A stretch of DNA of 64,000 nucleotides from Hyphococcus luteus (lineage in GTDB: Bacteria; Pseudomonadota; Alphaproteobacteria; Caulobacterales; Parvularculaceae). Position numbers and translations under genes: made by a program. The notes below the pieces were generated by a model that was given only the letters and a program-made list of their open reading frames with translations, was not told the DNA's origin and did not search any database. Of this stretch, positions 34,464 through 43,316 are shown one piece after another (position 1 is the first letter of the stretch; the number at the start of each line of letters is the position of its first letter). The stretch spans positions 372,001 through 436,000 of the forward strand of contig NZ_PJCH01000001.1 in the NCBI RefSeq assembly GCF_002943565.1. The letters are read 5' to 3'.

Positions 34464-35630
34464 CTATTGCGCGCGAGTGATTGCATCCTCTTTCTTGATC
34501 TCCTCTTTTAACCATTCGGCATATTGCGCAACCGATCCCGCCCGCGCATCGACGACGGTTTTCGTAATCTGCATCGTTTGCTTGTTTTCCAGCAGTCGGA
34601 CCTGTCGTTCGGCCTGTTTCAGCGCGTTTTCCATCATTTCTTCAAACCGCGCTCTCTGATTTGCCGGCAGCGCATCTAACTGACCCCTGTTTTGCTCAAA
34701 TTCCCTCCGCGCCTCGGCGAGATCCTTTCTCGCCTTCGCCAGATCTTTCTGGTCCTTCTTACTGATACTCGGCAGGCCTAGCGTCATCGTCGTCTCATGA
34801 GGGATGAGCATCGTCGTATCGCCGCCATTCATGCTTTTCAGATATTGGTGCTTGCGGTCGATGCGTTGAATGAAGAACGGTTCGGACTTGCCTTTCCTTT
34901 TGGCGACGCCGTCGAACCGCATGCCAAGCGCAATATGACGGTCCTTGTCAATCAGCAAGCCGACGGAATTGATGGTGTAGTCAACGCCGTCAGCTTCTTG
35001 CGTTGCGTTGAGGCCATCCTGAAACAAAAAGTAGGCTTCATGCCCGTCGGCGCTGACGGCGTTCACAAAGTCCGCTTGCGCAGCGAACTCTTTTGCGTCC
35101 GACGCTGTGTCTTTTACCACCTGTATCTGCTTTTCCGGATCATCGACCAGGGCCTCTTTCACACCCTCCGCCATGGCGTTCAGCCCCAACTCGAACACGA
35201 TCAGTTTCTCTTTTTCATCGGATGTGAGCGTACGTCCCTGACGGCCCGCCTCTAAAACCGCGATCAAATAGACGACCTCGCCGGTAATGCTGTACATTGT
35301 GAAGCCGGCGTGAGCCATCATGGAGCCCATTCCATAACCCCCTCCATTAACCGGTCCCATTTGATCCATCGCCTTCATGGCGGCTTCGCCGGGATTGACT
35401 TGCCGAAAACCGATCGTTCCCCCGGCATCGCCCTTGACCGCTTCGAAATAAAGAAACGCGTCAGGCGTGTTGGGGATGCCAGTCGTTTCACGAATGAAAA
35501 AACCCTCGATTCCGTTCATGCGCGCCGCCTCGCGCTGTTGCATGGTCTCGAATATTTCGGCGGCGGTTTGCGCGTTCGCCGCGGGCGCGAAAAGCATCGC
35601 GGCGACTGTCGATAAAATCAGTTTACGCAT
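34464..35630 (-). CDS. Exported protein of unknown function with C-terminal coiled coil
   Basis: A 388-residue protein with a clean signal peptide (MRKLILSTVAAMLFAPAANA, cut after ANA). The middle is a beta-rich domain I do not recognise. Residues about 290-350 form a strongly charged coiled coil (ISKKDQKDLAKARKDLAEAR, REFEQNRGQ), then a short helical tail. It lies 48 bases after the lipoprotein gene and ends the four-gene exported operon divergent from the ECF sigma and kinase genes. Periplasmic or surface localisation is likely; no catalytic motif is seen. Confidence 0.75.
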   Translation of the reverse strand: MRKLILSTVAAMLFAPAANAQTAAEIFETMQQREAARMNGIEGFFIRETTGIPNTPDAFLYFEAVKGDAGGTIGFRQVNPGEAAMKAMDQMGPVNGGGYGMGSMMAHAGFTMYSITGEVVYLIAVLEAGRQGRTLTSDEKEKLIVFELGLNAMAEGVKEALVDDPEKQIQVVKDTASDAKEFAAQADFVNAVSADGHEAYFLFQDGLNATQEADGVDYTINSVGLLIDKDRHIALGMRFDGVAKRKGKSEPFFIQRIDRKHQYLKSMNGGDTTMLIPHETTMTLGLPSISKKDQKDLAKARKDLAEARREFEQNRGQLDALPANQRARFEEMMENALKQAERQVRLLENKQTMQITKTVVDARAGSVAQYAEWLKEEIKKEDAITRAQ

Positions 35631-35678
35631 GGTCGTCTCCCCTTCGGGTTTGGCGTGAAAGCGTCGTCTGCGGAGACG

Positions 35679-36380
35679 TCACCGCGGCTTGGCGGCGTTG
35701 ATCAAGGCGGAATTATATTCCATGGCGAGATTGCGCGCCTGGCTGAGACGCTCGTCGGCCGTACGCGCCGGATCTTGCAGAATCACGGCGAATGCGGCTT
35801 CGGCGGCCATCGTTTCAGCATCATAGGCGCCGCCGGCGACGCCAAGACCGGTCATGACGAACATCGTCACGCTGTCATCCGTTTCGGCGACGAAGCGCTG
35901 CGCGCCGGGGCCGAAATCGGCCGGCTTATAGGGCGCGCTCGGCTGGCCGTAATTCAGATCGGCGAGTGCAAGCAAGTCATCGACCGGCATGGTGGAGTTG
36001 AATGTTTCATAGGGCGTCATGACCGCGACCACGGAGACGTTTCTTCCAAGCCCCTCCGCGTCGCGATAGGAACAGCGCGGATTGGCGCTCCCCTGTCTCC
36101 TATTGCTGGCGTCGGCGACAACCTCTCGGACATTCAACAAGCTCTGTGCGACAGCCTCGGTGATCTGTCTGCAGGGGTTCAGCAAGGCATCGACGTAATA
36201 GGCCGGGCCGGTCGGTTCCGGCGCTGAGGCATCGGTTGTTTCTTCGGATGCTTGTCGCCTATCCGCATCGCGCGCCGCGTTGCCGGTCGCGGATTGCTCG
36301 CCGCCGCAGCCGGCGAGGAATGCAACGCCTGCGAAGAAAGCCAAGGCGTTGCAACAGGCAAGATGCTTGCGATATTTCAT
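35679..36380 (-). CDS. Lipoprotein of unknown function
   Basis: A protein of about 233 residues. From the ATG at 36380 the start reads MKYRKHLACCNALAFFAGVA with a lipobox FLAGC, so this start is preferred to the in-frame ATG at 36416, which would bury the signal. After the cysteine comes an acidic, Ala/Ser/Glu-rich linker to about residue 60, then a globular domain with two cysteines (LLNPCRQITEAVAQSL and NPRCSYRDAEG) that could pair. That layout is common in DUF3558-like lipoproteins, but I cannot assign a family. It follows the LPGDQF-repeat gene closely and is in the same operon. Confidence 0.75.
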   Translation of the reverse strand: MKYRKHLACCNALAFFAGVAFLAGCGGEQSATGNAARDADRRQASEETTDASAPEPTGPAYYVDALLNPCRQITEAVAQSLLNVREVVADASNRRQGSANPRCSYRDAEGLGRNVSVVAVMTPYETFNSTMPVDDLLALADLNYGQPSAPYKPADFGPGAQRFVAETDDSVTMFVMTGLGVAGGAYDAETMAAEAAFAVILQDPARTADERLSQARNLAMEYNSALINAAKPR

Positions 36381-36419
36381 CCCGGATTTGGCCAACTCAT
36401 TGATCATTGCGCCCATCCG

Positions 36420-38576
36420 TTATCTCAGGCCGATTTCGCGGCAAATCAGCTGCAGGCCGACAATTTCCTTTGTGGACATAAGCCCATGTTCATTCCAATG
36501 AACGATCAGCCCTGTCGCCAACGTGTCGGACGGACACAAAACGGCCTTGTGCCATTCCCCGCAATTCGGTCGTGTGTCCGTGTGAACATTGGGCCAATAG
36601 GTTGTGGATCCATCTTTGTTTATCTTGTCGCCGGATATCCGTAGGCCTTTCATGCGTTTATTGCCGTTGAAAGATGAGCAAACTTCGATAGAGCCGATCC
36701 CGAAAAGATCCTGAGGATCCTGGTTCAGGCTAACCTGTTTGTGGCTGTGCTCTGAATAGCTGCCGCACCCCCGCGTCTGACGACCAATGTTGAGTCCTAT
36801 CCGACATGGCCGATTGGTGCGTTCCCACCAGCTGATATGGTTCAGAAATTCGTTGCGGAGATCCATCCTTATCGTATCTTCGCCCTCATAACCCGTGAGG
36901 CCGGAAAACTTCGGCTCCCCCACCGGCCGGGGTTTGCCGGCCGCCTCCAGGCCCTGCTGGTGATCGCGCGCCTCTTCCGCCGCCGCTTCAGCTTCCTCTC
37001 GCTCGCGTGCAGCTTCCTCTGCCGCCTCAGGCGAGTCATATTGCGGGTCCGGCGCGCCAGTCGGCAGGCGGCTCAAATCCGGGTTTTCAATTTCGTCCGG
37101 TATATGACCAACAGAACGCTCGTCCGTCGGCTCAAGTTCCGGCGCCTGGGACGGCGCGCCGATATCCGTATTCTTCATATCGTCCGGAACCTGACCGACG
37201 GACCGCTCCCCCTGCTGCGTCATGCCCGTTGCCCCACTCGATTTCTTGAGGGGCGGGTCATCGGGAAATTGTCGGTCACCCTGCGAAACGCACGCGAACC
37301 GATCAACTGACGTTGATGTCTCAAACTGATCTCCAGGCAGCGCACCGCAGCGGAACTGATCCCCCGGCAGATCCGCCCTATCGAACTGATCGCCCGGAAG
37401 AGCCTTGCATTCGAACTGATCGCCCGGAAGACGCCGACAGGCGAATTGGTCTCCGGGTAATTGCGTATTTTCAAACTGATCGCCGGGCAGCCGACTGCAA
37501 ACGAATTGATCGCCGGGTAGAGCCGCAGGGTCGAATTGATCGCCGGGCAGCAGTGCGGAATCGAACTGATCGCCTGGCAGCTTGGCGAATTCGCGCTCAT
37601 CGACAGTAATTTCCCGACAATTAAACTGATCGCCGGGCAGGAAACGCGGATCGAACTGATCGCCCGGCAACGGCTCCACCGTGCGACCCGGCCTCTTGCC
37701 AAGATTGCCTGACTCTTCTTCCCCTGCATCATTCTTCTCGGTCTCGCCGATAGCTTCGGCGGTTTGCGCGTCGCCGGAACTTGCATCAGGGTCGAGGTCA
37801 GGCGCATTGCGGGGCCGTCCAATTTCCGGATTGGCGATGCCCTCGGGAATTTGCGACACGGTGCGGCGCTGCTTTCCGGCGCCTTGCCGGAGTCCGTCGA
37901 TGAGATCTGGCGATAAGGCGCTAGCGTAAACCCGCACGTCATCAATCGCCAGGTCTCTCGTAGTGCCATAATACGTCTTGAAGTCGTTGCCGCCGACAAA
38001 GACATAGGGCGTCTTGCCGGCTTCGGGGTCGTCCGGATCCAGAAATTTTCGCGGCTCTTTTGTATTAATATTGAGCCCGTCCTTGATTGTCGGCGGGCCG
38101 TCATTTTGATGGAGCCGGGCAATTCCAGCGCCTGTATCAAGCACGGCGGCGACAAAGACCCATTCGCCATTCGGGACTTTGTCGCCAGAATAAGAAACGC
38201 CCGGCCCGCCCGTACGCATGGCGAGCGTGCCGCCATTGACCGCCAAGGAAAGCCCTGCGGTGCTGCCGGAGTGAAAGACAGTGCGCGAACCGCTCGCGCC
38301 GTCTTCCTGTTTCACCCAGGCGGTGACGGTGACTTGCGGATAATCCTGGTGATCGAGGTTGAACGGCAGCGCGAGAACCGCCTCTCTGTCAAAGCTCAGG
38401 GCTTTCCCGACCTTTCCTGGCACCGCGACCGCTCCGCCTTCGCGTGAATAAGGTTTTCCCAGGCCGTCATCAGCGCTTTCCATCGGAAAATGAAGCAGCA
38501 AGTCTTGCGCCTTCGACACCGAAGCCATCACGGCAAATACAGCGATCAGAACGGCGCCAAAGCGAATTTTATTCAT
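36420..38576 (-). CDS. Exported LamG-like protein with eleven LPGDQF repeats
   Basis: A protein of about 718 residues from the ATG at 38576, which follows GGGAGAAT. A signal peptide ends near residue 23 (VSKAQ). Residues about 24-230 are a concanavalin/LamG-like jelly roll (GKALSFDREAVLALPFNL, VTVTAWVKQEDG, LAIDDVRVYASAL). At 303-422 a 10-residue unit starting LPGDQF occurs eleven times in strict register, with degenerate units at 323 and 423. A second unit of about 27 residues (RSVGxxPDxxxNxD...AP) occurs at 238, 458 and 487. An Ala/Glu-rich helix (515-545) leads to a Cys-containing C-terminal domain (about 555-718). I know no family with this layout. It heads or follows closely in a four-gene exported operon. 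Confidence 0.85.
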   Translation of the reverse strand: MNKIRFGAVLIAVFAVMASVSKAQDLLLHFPMESADDGLGKPYSREGGAVAVPGKVGKALSFDREAVLALPFNLDHQDYPQVTVTAWVKQEDGASGSRTVFHSGSTAGLSLAVNGGTLAMRTGGPGVSYSGDKVPNGEWVFVAAVLDTGAGIARLHQNDGPPTIKDGLNINTKEPRKFLDPDDPEAGKTPYVFVGGNDFKTYYGTTRDLAIDDVRVYASALSPDLIDGLRQGAGKQRRTVSQIPEGIANPEIGRPRNAPDLDPDASSGDAQTAEAIGETEKNDAGEEESGNLGKRPGRTVEPLPGDQFDPRFLPGDQFNCREITVDEREFAKLPGDQFDSALLPGDQFDPAALPGDQFVCSRLPGDQFENTQLPGDQFACRRLPGDQFECKALPGDQFDRADLPGDQFRCGALPGDQFETSTSVDRFACVSQGDRQFPDDPPLKKSSGATGMTQQGERSVGQVPDDMKNTDIGAPSQAPELEPTDERSVGHIPDEIENPDLSRLPTGAPDPQYDSPEAAEEAAREREEAEAAAEEARDHQQGLEAAGKPRPVGEPKFSGLTGYEGEDTIRMDLRNEFLNHISWWERTNRPCRIGLNIGRQTRGCGSYSEHSHKQVSLNQDPQDLFGIGSIEVCSSFNGNKRMKGLRISGDKINKDGSTTYWPNVHTDTRPNCGEWHKAVLCPSDTLATGLIVHWNEHGLMSTKEIVGLQLICREIGLR
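37311..37670 (-). repeat. 30-bp tandem repeat encoding LPGDQF units
   Basis: Twelve 30-bp units lie in register, eleven of which encode exactly LPGDQF; the third (ITVDEREFAK) is degenerate. The two residues after the F vary in a patterned way: DP, NC, DS, DP, VC, EN, AC, EC, DR, RC, ET. Cysteine is in the second of these positions in five units. Codons differ between units, so the protein sequence, not just recent DNA duplication, has been conserved. Confidence 0.9.
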
Positions 38577-38658
38577 GAGATATTCTCCCGGAGGGTGAGG
38601 CGCATATAGTGCAAGGGCGCCTGAACCATCGTGCTGAAAAAGGAATGGACGGCACAGA

Positions 38659-39288
38659 TCATCGCGCGATGATCCGTGTTTCAAATTTTCCGTTGCTGAT
38701 TTCGAAACGCTTCATCTCGTCAGGCGTTTCGGCCAAAATTTTCTCCGGGGCTGCGACGGTCCCGGAGAAGGCGCCCTTGACGATGAGGTCTTCGCCCTCG
38801 CGCTGGACTTTATCGATCGTGACATTGACGGCGCCGCCATTCTCGGAGGACCATTTATTGACGATGCCGTCGGGAAAATAGTCGATTTTTTCCGACGCCA
38901 ACACGTAAGGTTGATCGATGTCCGGAATAATAAAGTGCAGCAAGATTTCGCCTTCGCCGCGCCGGTCAATCGTCGGCTTCAAGTGACCAAATAGGGTAAC
39001 AATGGCCGCCTTGCCGACGTTGCCATTCCATCGGCTGCGGCTCTTGATCTTGCCGTCCACCGTTGCGTGCGTGACGAGCCAGTCCCGCTTTTCGCCATTG
39101 ATGATCGCGGCGATTGATCCGTCGATCCGCGCTGGCGTGAACCCGGCTCTGGCGGAGTTTTCGCGGGCCGCCGGCAGGCCGGCCCTTGATTGCCGCTCGT
39201 CGTTCGCCCCCCCGGACTGGCCGCACCCAGCGACCGCCAGCGCCAAGACTGTCAGAATAATCCGCCTCAAATTTCTCTCCCCGTTCAT
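38659..39288 (-). CDS. Lipoprotein of unknown function
   Basis: A protein of about 209 residues from the ATG at 39288. The N-terminus reads MNGERNLRRIILTVLALAVA with lipobox AVAGC, which selects this start over the longer open frame from 39357. A 40-residue Gly/Ala/Arg linker follows, then a beta-rich domain (IDGSIAAIINGEKRDWLVTH, GKAAIVTLFGHLKPTIDR, GEILLHFIIPD) with hydrophobic alternation. No family is recognised. It is the first gene of the exported operon and lies about 170 bases from the divergent sigma-factor gene, so both promoters share that gap. Confidence 0.75.
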   Translation of the reverse strand: MNGERNLRRIILTVLALAVAGCGQSGGANDERQSRAGLPAARENSARAGFTPARIDGSIAAIINGEKRDWLVTHATVDGKIKSRSRWNGNVGKAAIVTLFGHLKPTIDRRGEGEILLHFIIPDIDQPYVLASEKIDYFPDGIVNKWSSENGGAVNVTIDKVQREGEDLIVKGAFSGTVAAPEKILAETPDEMKRFEISNGKFETRIIAR

Positions 39289-39513
39289 CGCCGGGCGCGC
39301 AGGTCGCCGGGATGGAGATCTGCGCCGGAACGCCTGCTTGGGCGTCACACCCGTCAATCAAAGAATCGAGAACGGCGTCCCTTTTGCGACATGGTTTCCC
39401 GAAAAATTCCGGGGATTTTTCTAAGCTTTGGAAATATCGAGGTTTTTTGATAGGCTTTGTTAGACGTTCGGGGGATAGCGACCATTCAAACAGCCGATGA
39501 CATAACAAAATTG

Positions 39514-40047
39514 ATGTCTGCAATCGGCGACGGCGACGCTGCGGCGTATGACGACGCAGTCAGCCTGTTGTATGACGAGCTGCACAAGCTTGCTCACATC
39601 CAACTCGCCAAGCGCGACACTGATAATGCGCTGCAAACCACGGCGCTGGTGAACGAGGCTTATCTCAAACTGAAGCACGGCGCCTACAAGCCGGTGGACC
39701 GCGGTCATTTCCTCGCGATCGCCGCGACGGCGATGCGCCACATTATCATCGACTATGCGAAGTCGCGCCTGGCTGCAAAAAGAGGCGCCGGCGCGGTGCA
39801 TATCGAACTTGACGCAAACACAGGACAAATAGACGCCGAGGCTGAACAACTGCTTCAGATCAACGACGCCCTCTCGAGGCTGCGCGAGAAACATGAGCGC
39901 TTGGCGCGTATTTTTGAATGCAAGTTTTTTGCTGGTTTCGACGATGACGAGACGGCCAAAGCGATCAACCTTTCAAAGCGAACAGTCCAACGCGACTGGA
40001 TTAAGGCGCGCGCGTTTTTGCAAGAAGAGCTCACGCCAAGCAGCTAG
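39514..40047 (+). CDS. ECF sigma-70 factor of the kinase-linked type
   Basis: A protein of about 177 residues. DELHKLAHIQLAKRD, ALVNEAYLKLKHG and RGHFLAIAATAMRHIIIDYA are region 2 of the ECF group often placed beside Pkn2-type kinases; region 4 is FAGFDDDETAKAINLSKRTV with QRDWIKARAFL. The start is uncertain: ATG at 39514 lacks a good ribosome site, while a GGGGGA at 39471 precedes an unusual in-frame ATT at 39482, and a TTG lies at 39457. No FecR or RsiW-like anti-sigma gene adjoins it. The kinase gene follows after 63 bases, so phosphorylation probably controls it (family knowledge plus inference). Confidence 0.85.
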   Translation: MSAIGDGDAAAYDDAVSLLYDELHKLAHIQLAKRDTDNALQTTALVNEAYLKLKHGAYKPVDRGHFLAIAATAMRHIIIDYAKSRLAAKRGAGAVHIELDANTGQIDAEAEQLLQINDALSRLREKHERLARIFECKFFAGFDDDETAKAINLSKRTVQRDWIKARAFLQEELTPSS

Positions 40048-40110
40048 CTGTCGCTTCTTGACCTAATTTTTCGTTAATCAGGATCGAAAGCTAGAATTGG
40101 GACAAGAAGG

Positions 40111-42642
40111 ATGACGGCGCATTCCGCGAACGAAATTGAAGTTCTGATGGACCGGCTCCTTGATCTTGGCGACAGCGACCGGCGCGCCTTGCTTGTAGAA
40201 CTGGAAAACGACGATCCCGCACTCGCTAAGCGCATGAGACGCCTGTTGTCATTTGTAGCGGACGAGGAGACTCTGCCCGGCGAAGTACACCAGTCAGCTC
40301 CGGCGCTGATGACCGCTTTCAGAACCGCCGACCGAAACCAGCTTATCGGCCAGCGACTTGGCGCCTATGAGATAACTCACTTCGTGCGGCGTGGGGGCAT
40401 GGGCGCAGTCTATCGAGGCGAGCGCGCCGATGGCGCCTTTGAGCAGAGTGTTGCGATCAAGATCCTGCCGGCTCGAATGGCGAGTTCCGAACGCCGTGAC
40501 ATGTTCGAACGCGAACGGCGCTATCTCGCAACACTGGAACACCCAAATATTGCTCGCATTATCGACGCAGGAATGGCGCCGGACGGCAGCCTTTATTTCA
40601 TCATGGAGTTTATCGACGGAGAACCATTCGATGTCGCATTGGAAGATGTCAATGACGATGGCAGACTCCGGTTCTTTACAGATCTGTGCAACGCAGTTTC
40701 CTTCTGCCACAGGTCCTTAATAGCTCATGGCGATCTAAAGCCTTCAAATATTTTTATTAGCGACGGACGCCTGCGCCTGCTGGATTTCGGCGTAGGACGC
40801 TTGATCGGACCGTCGGCAGCAACGCCTTCCTCCGCCCCGCGCGGCTATTCACGAAATTACGCAGCGCCTGAACAAATCACGTCGGGCGAACCAAGCGTTG
40901 CGGCCGATATTTACTCGCTTGGTCGTTTGTTTGAACGCCTCATTGTTAAGGAGAAATCCGATACGGAATTGGCGGCAATTGCTGCAAAGGCCTGCGCCCG
41001 CGAGCCAACTGATCGTTATGGGAGCGTTGATGCCCTGAAAGCTGACTTGAGAGCCTATCAATCAAATCATGTGATCTCAGCTTTGCCGCAAACCGCCGGG
41101 TACAGAATGCTGAAGTTTACACGTCGTAATGTGCTGATTATCGCGTCGTTCTCCCTTATCGTTTTAACCTTGGCCGCAGGACTGTTCACCACATCCTGGC
41201 AATATCGAACCGCCACACGACAGGCGGCGCGGGCGGAAGCCGTTGCTGCGTTCGTAAAGAACATGTTTGAAGAGGTCGACCCTGAAGAGGCGGGCGTCAA
41301 GCCAGTGACCTTGCGACAAGTCATGGACGATTCCGCCGATCGTCTCGCCAATGAATTAAGCAGTGCGCCGGGTATCTATAATGAAATAAAGGCTGTAATT
41401 GCGTCCGGGTATTTTGGCGTTGGTGAATACGAACGCGCTCTGCAAATGCGCACTGAAGTCCTGGAATACGCACAAGGCGAATACAAACCTCCGAACATTG
41501 AACTCGTCGGAGCGCAGAATGCAATTGCAGCGGTGTATCGCAGTTATAACAAACTGGACGAAGCGATCACCCTTTGCAGGAATTCTTTGAAACAACTTAA
41601 GGCGCTTAGGTCTTTATACGAGAAAGCTCTGGCTGACACGCATTTTTGTCTGAGCATGAATCTCGCGCAGAAGGGCGGCGCAAAAAACATTGACGAGGCG
41701 TTGCGCCACCGACGGCAAGCTCTCGCCATCTATAGCGACTTGTATGGTGACGCGAGTCCTGAATACGCGAAAAGCCTGGCAAGTTTGGGAATGGTTGTTC
41801 GTGCGGCGGAAGACTACGTGACCGCCGCCCAAAATAGGGAAACCGCGTTAGCAATCGCCGAGCGCCACGGTCTTTTGATGGTGCCCTCATTTATTCGAAC
41901 GCGATGCAACCTTGCACTTGATTATGTTGCGCTTGGGCGGCACGCCGAAGCCATATCTGCGAATAAAAAGTGCCTGCAGCTAAAAAAAGAAAGGCTGGGC
42001 GACGACCACCCTGAGATCGCAACGTCCCTCAACAACATAGCCCGATTGAATCTGCAATTGGGTGAAATCAACCACGCCCTTAATGCCGTGAACGAAGGAC
42101 TTGCGGTCGCGCGCGAGTCTATTCCATCGACAAACTTTACGCGACTTGCTCTTGAGATTAACAAAGCCGCAGCGCTTTGGCAAAGCGGCGAGCCCGAGCT
42201 AGCAAGCATATTGGTAAGCGACGTCGTTGAACGTATGAGCGATCAGCTGGGTCCGGAGCATGGCGCGACAAAACGAGCGAACACGATTAAAGCACGGATC
42301 TTACTGGAGACCGGCGATGTGGAAGAGGCGGCACGTCTGCTTTCCGCGTCGTTAGAAGGGCTAAGTCAGTCCTGGCGCGCCGATGCTCTGCTTTGGCGCG
42401 CCGAAGTAGCTTACAAGCAGGGCGATCATGAAGGTGCGCGCAAGTTCGCTGATGAGGCGGTTCGCATGCGGCGGACATTGCCGATCTTTACACCCTGGCA
42501 AATAGCCGAATCGGAGTTCGTTAGAGCGCGAGCAGCCGACGACTCGGCGGAGGCGATAGCGGCTGCGGAGATTCTAGTTAGCCTGCCGCCAAATCACATC
42601 AGAAGAATCGAGGCGCAAGCCTATCTTGATGGACAGAAATAG
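40111..42642 (+). CDS. Membrane serine/threonine kinase with extracytoplasmic TPR domain
   Basis: An 843-residue protein. The kinase domain spans about 84-320: glycine loop RRGGMGAVYRGE, VAIKIL (K117), catalytic loop HGDLKPSN (D208), DFG (D225) and YAAPEQ. The usual HRD arginine is glycine (H206-G207-D208), so it is a non-RD-like kinase and may not need loop phosphorylation. One membrane helix lies at 340-363 (VLIIASFSLIVLTLAAGLFT). The remaining 470 residues are TPR-like repeats, for example ATSLNNIARLNLQLGEINHA, predicted outside the cytoplasm. The N-terminal 75 residues (helical, DPALAKRMRRLL) are usual for this kinase class. It follows the ECF sigma gene and faces the four exported genes; it probably senses envelope proteins. 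Confidence 0.92.
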   Translation: MTAHSANEIEVLMDRLLDLGDSDRRALLVELENDDPALAKRMRRLLSFVADEETLPGEVHQSAPALMTAFRTADRNQLIGQRLGAYEITHFVRRGGMGAVYRGERADGAFEQSVAIKILPARMASSERRDMFERERRYLATLEHPNIARIIDAGMAPDGSLYFIMEFIDGEPFDVALEDVNDDGRLRFFTDLCNAVSFCHRSLIAHGDLKPSNIFISDGRLRLLDFGVGRLIGPSAATPSSAPRGYSRNYAAPEQITSGEPSVAADIYSLGRLFERLIVKEKSDTELAAIAAKACAREPTDRYGSVDALKADLRAYQSNHVISALPQTAGYRMLKFTRRNVLIIASFSLIVLTLAAGLFTTSWQYRTATRQAARAEAVAAFVKNMFEEVDPEEAGVKPVTLRQVMDDSADRLANELSSAPGIYNEIKAVIASGYFGVGEYERALQMRTEVLEYAQGEYKPPNIELVGAQNAIAAVYRSYNKLDEAITLCRNSLKQLKALRSLYEKALADTHFCLSMNLAQKGGAKNIDEALRHRRQALAIYSDLYGDASPEYAKSLASLGMVVRAAEDYVTAAQNRETALAIAERHGLLMVPSFIRTRCNLALDYVALGRHAEAISANKKCLQLKKERLGDDHPEIATSLNNIARLNLQLGEINHALNAVNEGLAVARESIPSTNFTRLALEINKAAALWQSGEPELASILVSDVVERMSDQLGPEHGATKRANTIKARILLETGDVEEAARLLSASLEGLSQSWRADALLWRAEVAYKQGDHEGARKFADEAVRMRRTLPIFTPWQIAESEFVRARAADDSAEAIAAAEILVSLPPNHIRRIEAQAYLDGQK

Positions 42643-42723
42643 ATCTAAAGCAAACCTGTCCCTACCGAAAACTCTATCAGCAACAGATTCGCAGCATTTG
42701 GCGGCTCATGATCGCCTGTGATC

Positions 42724-43022
42724 GTGTTTGATGTTCTCAAGATTTTGGCTCTTGCCTTTCGGGACCTGTTTCGAGGCCGCGCTGCAGTCGAGGCCGAAAT
42801 CACACTCCTGCGTCATCAACTCGCGGCCTTACGGAGAAAGGCTCCAGCCCGAATTCGATTAACTCGGTTGGTCTGAAAGCTTACGCTAAATACTACAACC
42901 AAGCGCGAACGCATCTGAGTTTAGATAAAGACGCACCCGTAACGCGGCTCACCCGGCAATCCGGCCTAATCAAATCCATCTCCCATCTCGGCGGGCTGCA
43001 TTATGAGTATGTCAGAATCTAG
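42724..43022 (+). pseudogene. Internally deleted integrase-core transposase
   Basis: The first part reads LALAFRDLFRGRAAVEAEIT and LLRHQLAALRRKAP, the N-terminus of a common rhizobial-type integrase-core transposase. From about 42873, in another frame, LKAYAKYYNQARTHLSLDKD and [12 protein letters not shown] form its C-terminus and stop. The whole DDE core (several hundred codons) is missing between them, so one deletion joined the ends near 42870. The element cannot move by itself. The 80 bases before it (42643-42723) hold nothing recognised. Confidence 0.8.
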
Positions 43023-43116
43023 TTTTCGGGAGGGACAGCCAGATCTCGCGCAAGCCTCTGAAGTTCGGCGGCTTCAGTCCACGGGAAAACGGAACGGGAA
43101 ATTCGATCGGAATTAC

Positions 43117-43206
43117 TGGCGGACAGGGTGGGATTCGAACCCACGAGACGGTTGCCCGCCTACACGCGTTCCAGGCGTGCGCCTTCGACCACTCGGCCAC
43201 CTGTCC
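43117..43206 (-). tRNA. tRNA-Ser (anticodon GGA)
   Basis: The 7-bp acceptor stem pairs GGACAGG with CCTGTCC. The T arm carries GGTTCGAATCC, the anticodon loop is CTGGAAC with GGA, and a long variable arm marks a class II (serine) tRNA. The CCA end is encoded (43119-43117). It decodes UCC and UCU. It is transcribed leftward toward the deleted transposase. Confidence 0.95.
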
Positions 43207-43289
43207 TCGCGCCAATGTCGCACGGCGCACGCGAGTCTTTCATTTCGCCGCCTTCGCGGCGTCGTCGGGTTGCCCCTTCGCGGCGGGGC

Positions 43290-43316
43290 GGCCTTCGACC
43301 ACGCGGCCGCCTGTCC
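43290..43316 (-). repeat. Partial copy of the tRNA-Ser 5' end
   Basis: These 27 bases match the first 27 of the tRNA-Ser gene (43180-43206) with three differences, 110 bases upstream of it and in the same orientation. They cover the acceptor 5' strand, D arm and part of the next stem. It looks like a leftover of a duplication or integration event. Confidence 0.65.

Noticed and set aside
37311-37670. CRISPR array suggested by 30-bp periodicity
   Set aside because: The units are contiguous, translate in frame to LPGDQF units and have no unique spacers.
33600-43316. A single genomic island from the integrase to tRNA-Ser
   Set aside because: The integrase and tRNA are 9 kb apart, the repeated tRNA piece is from the 5' end rather than the 3' end, and no matching repeat was found near the integrase.
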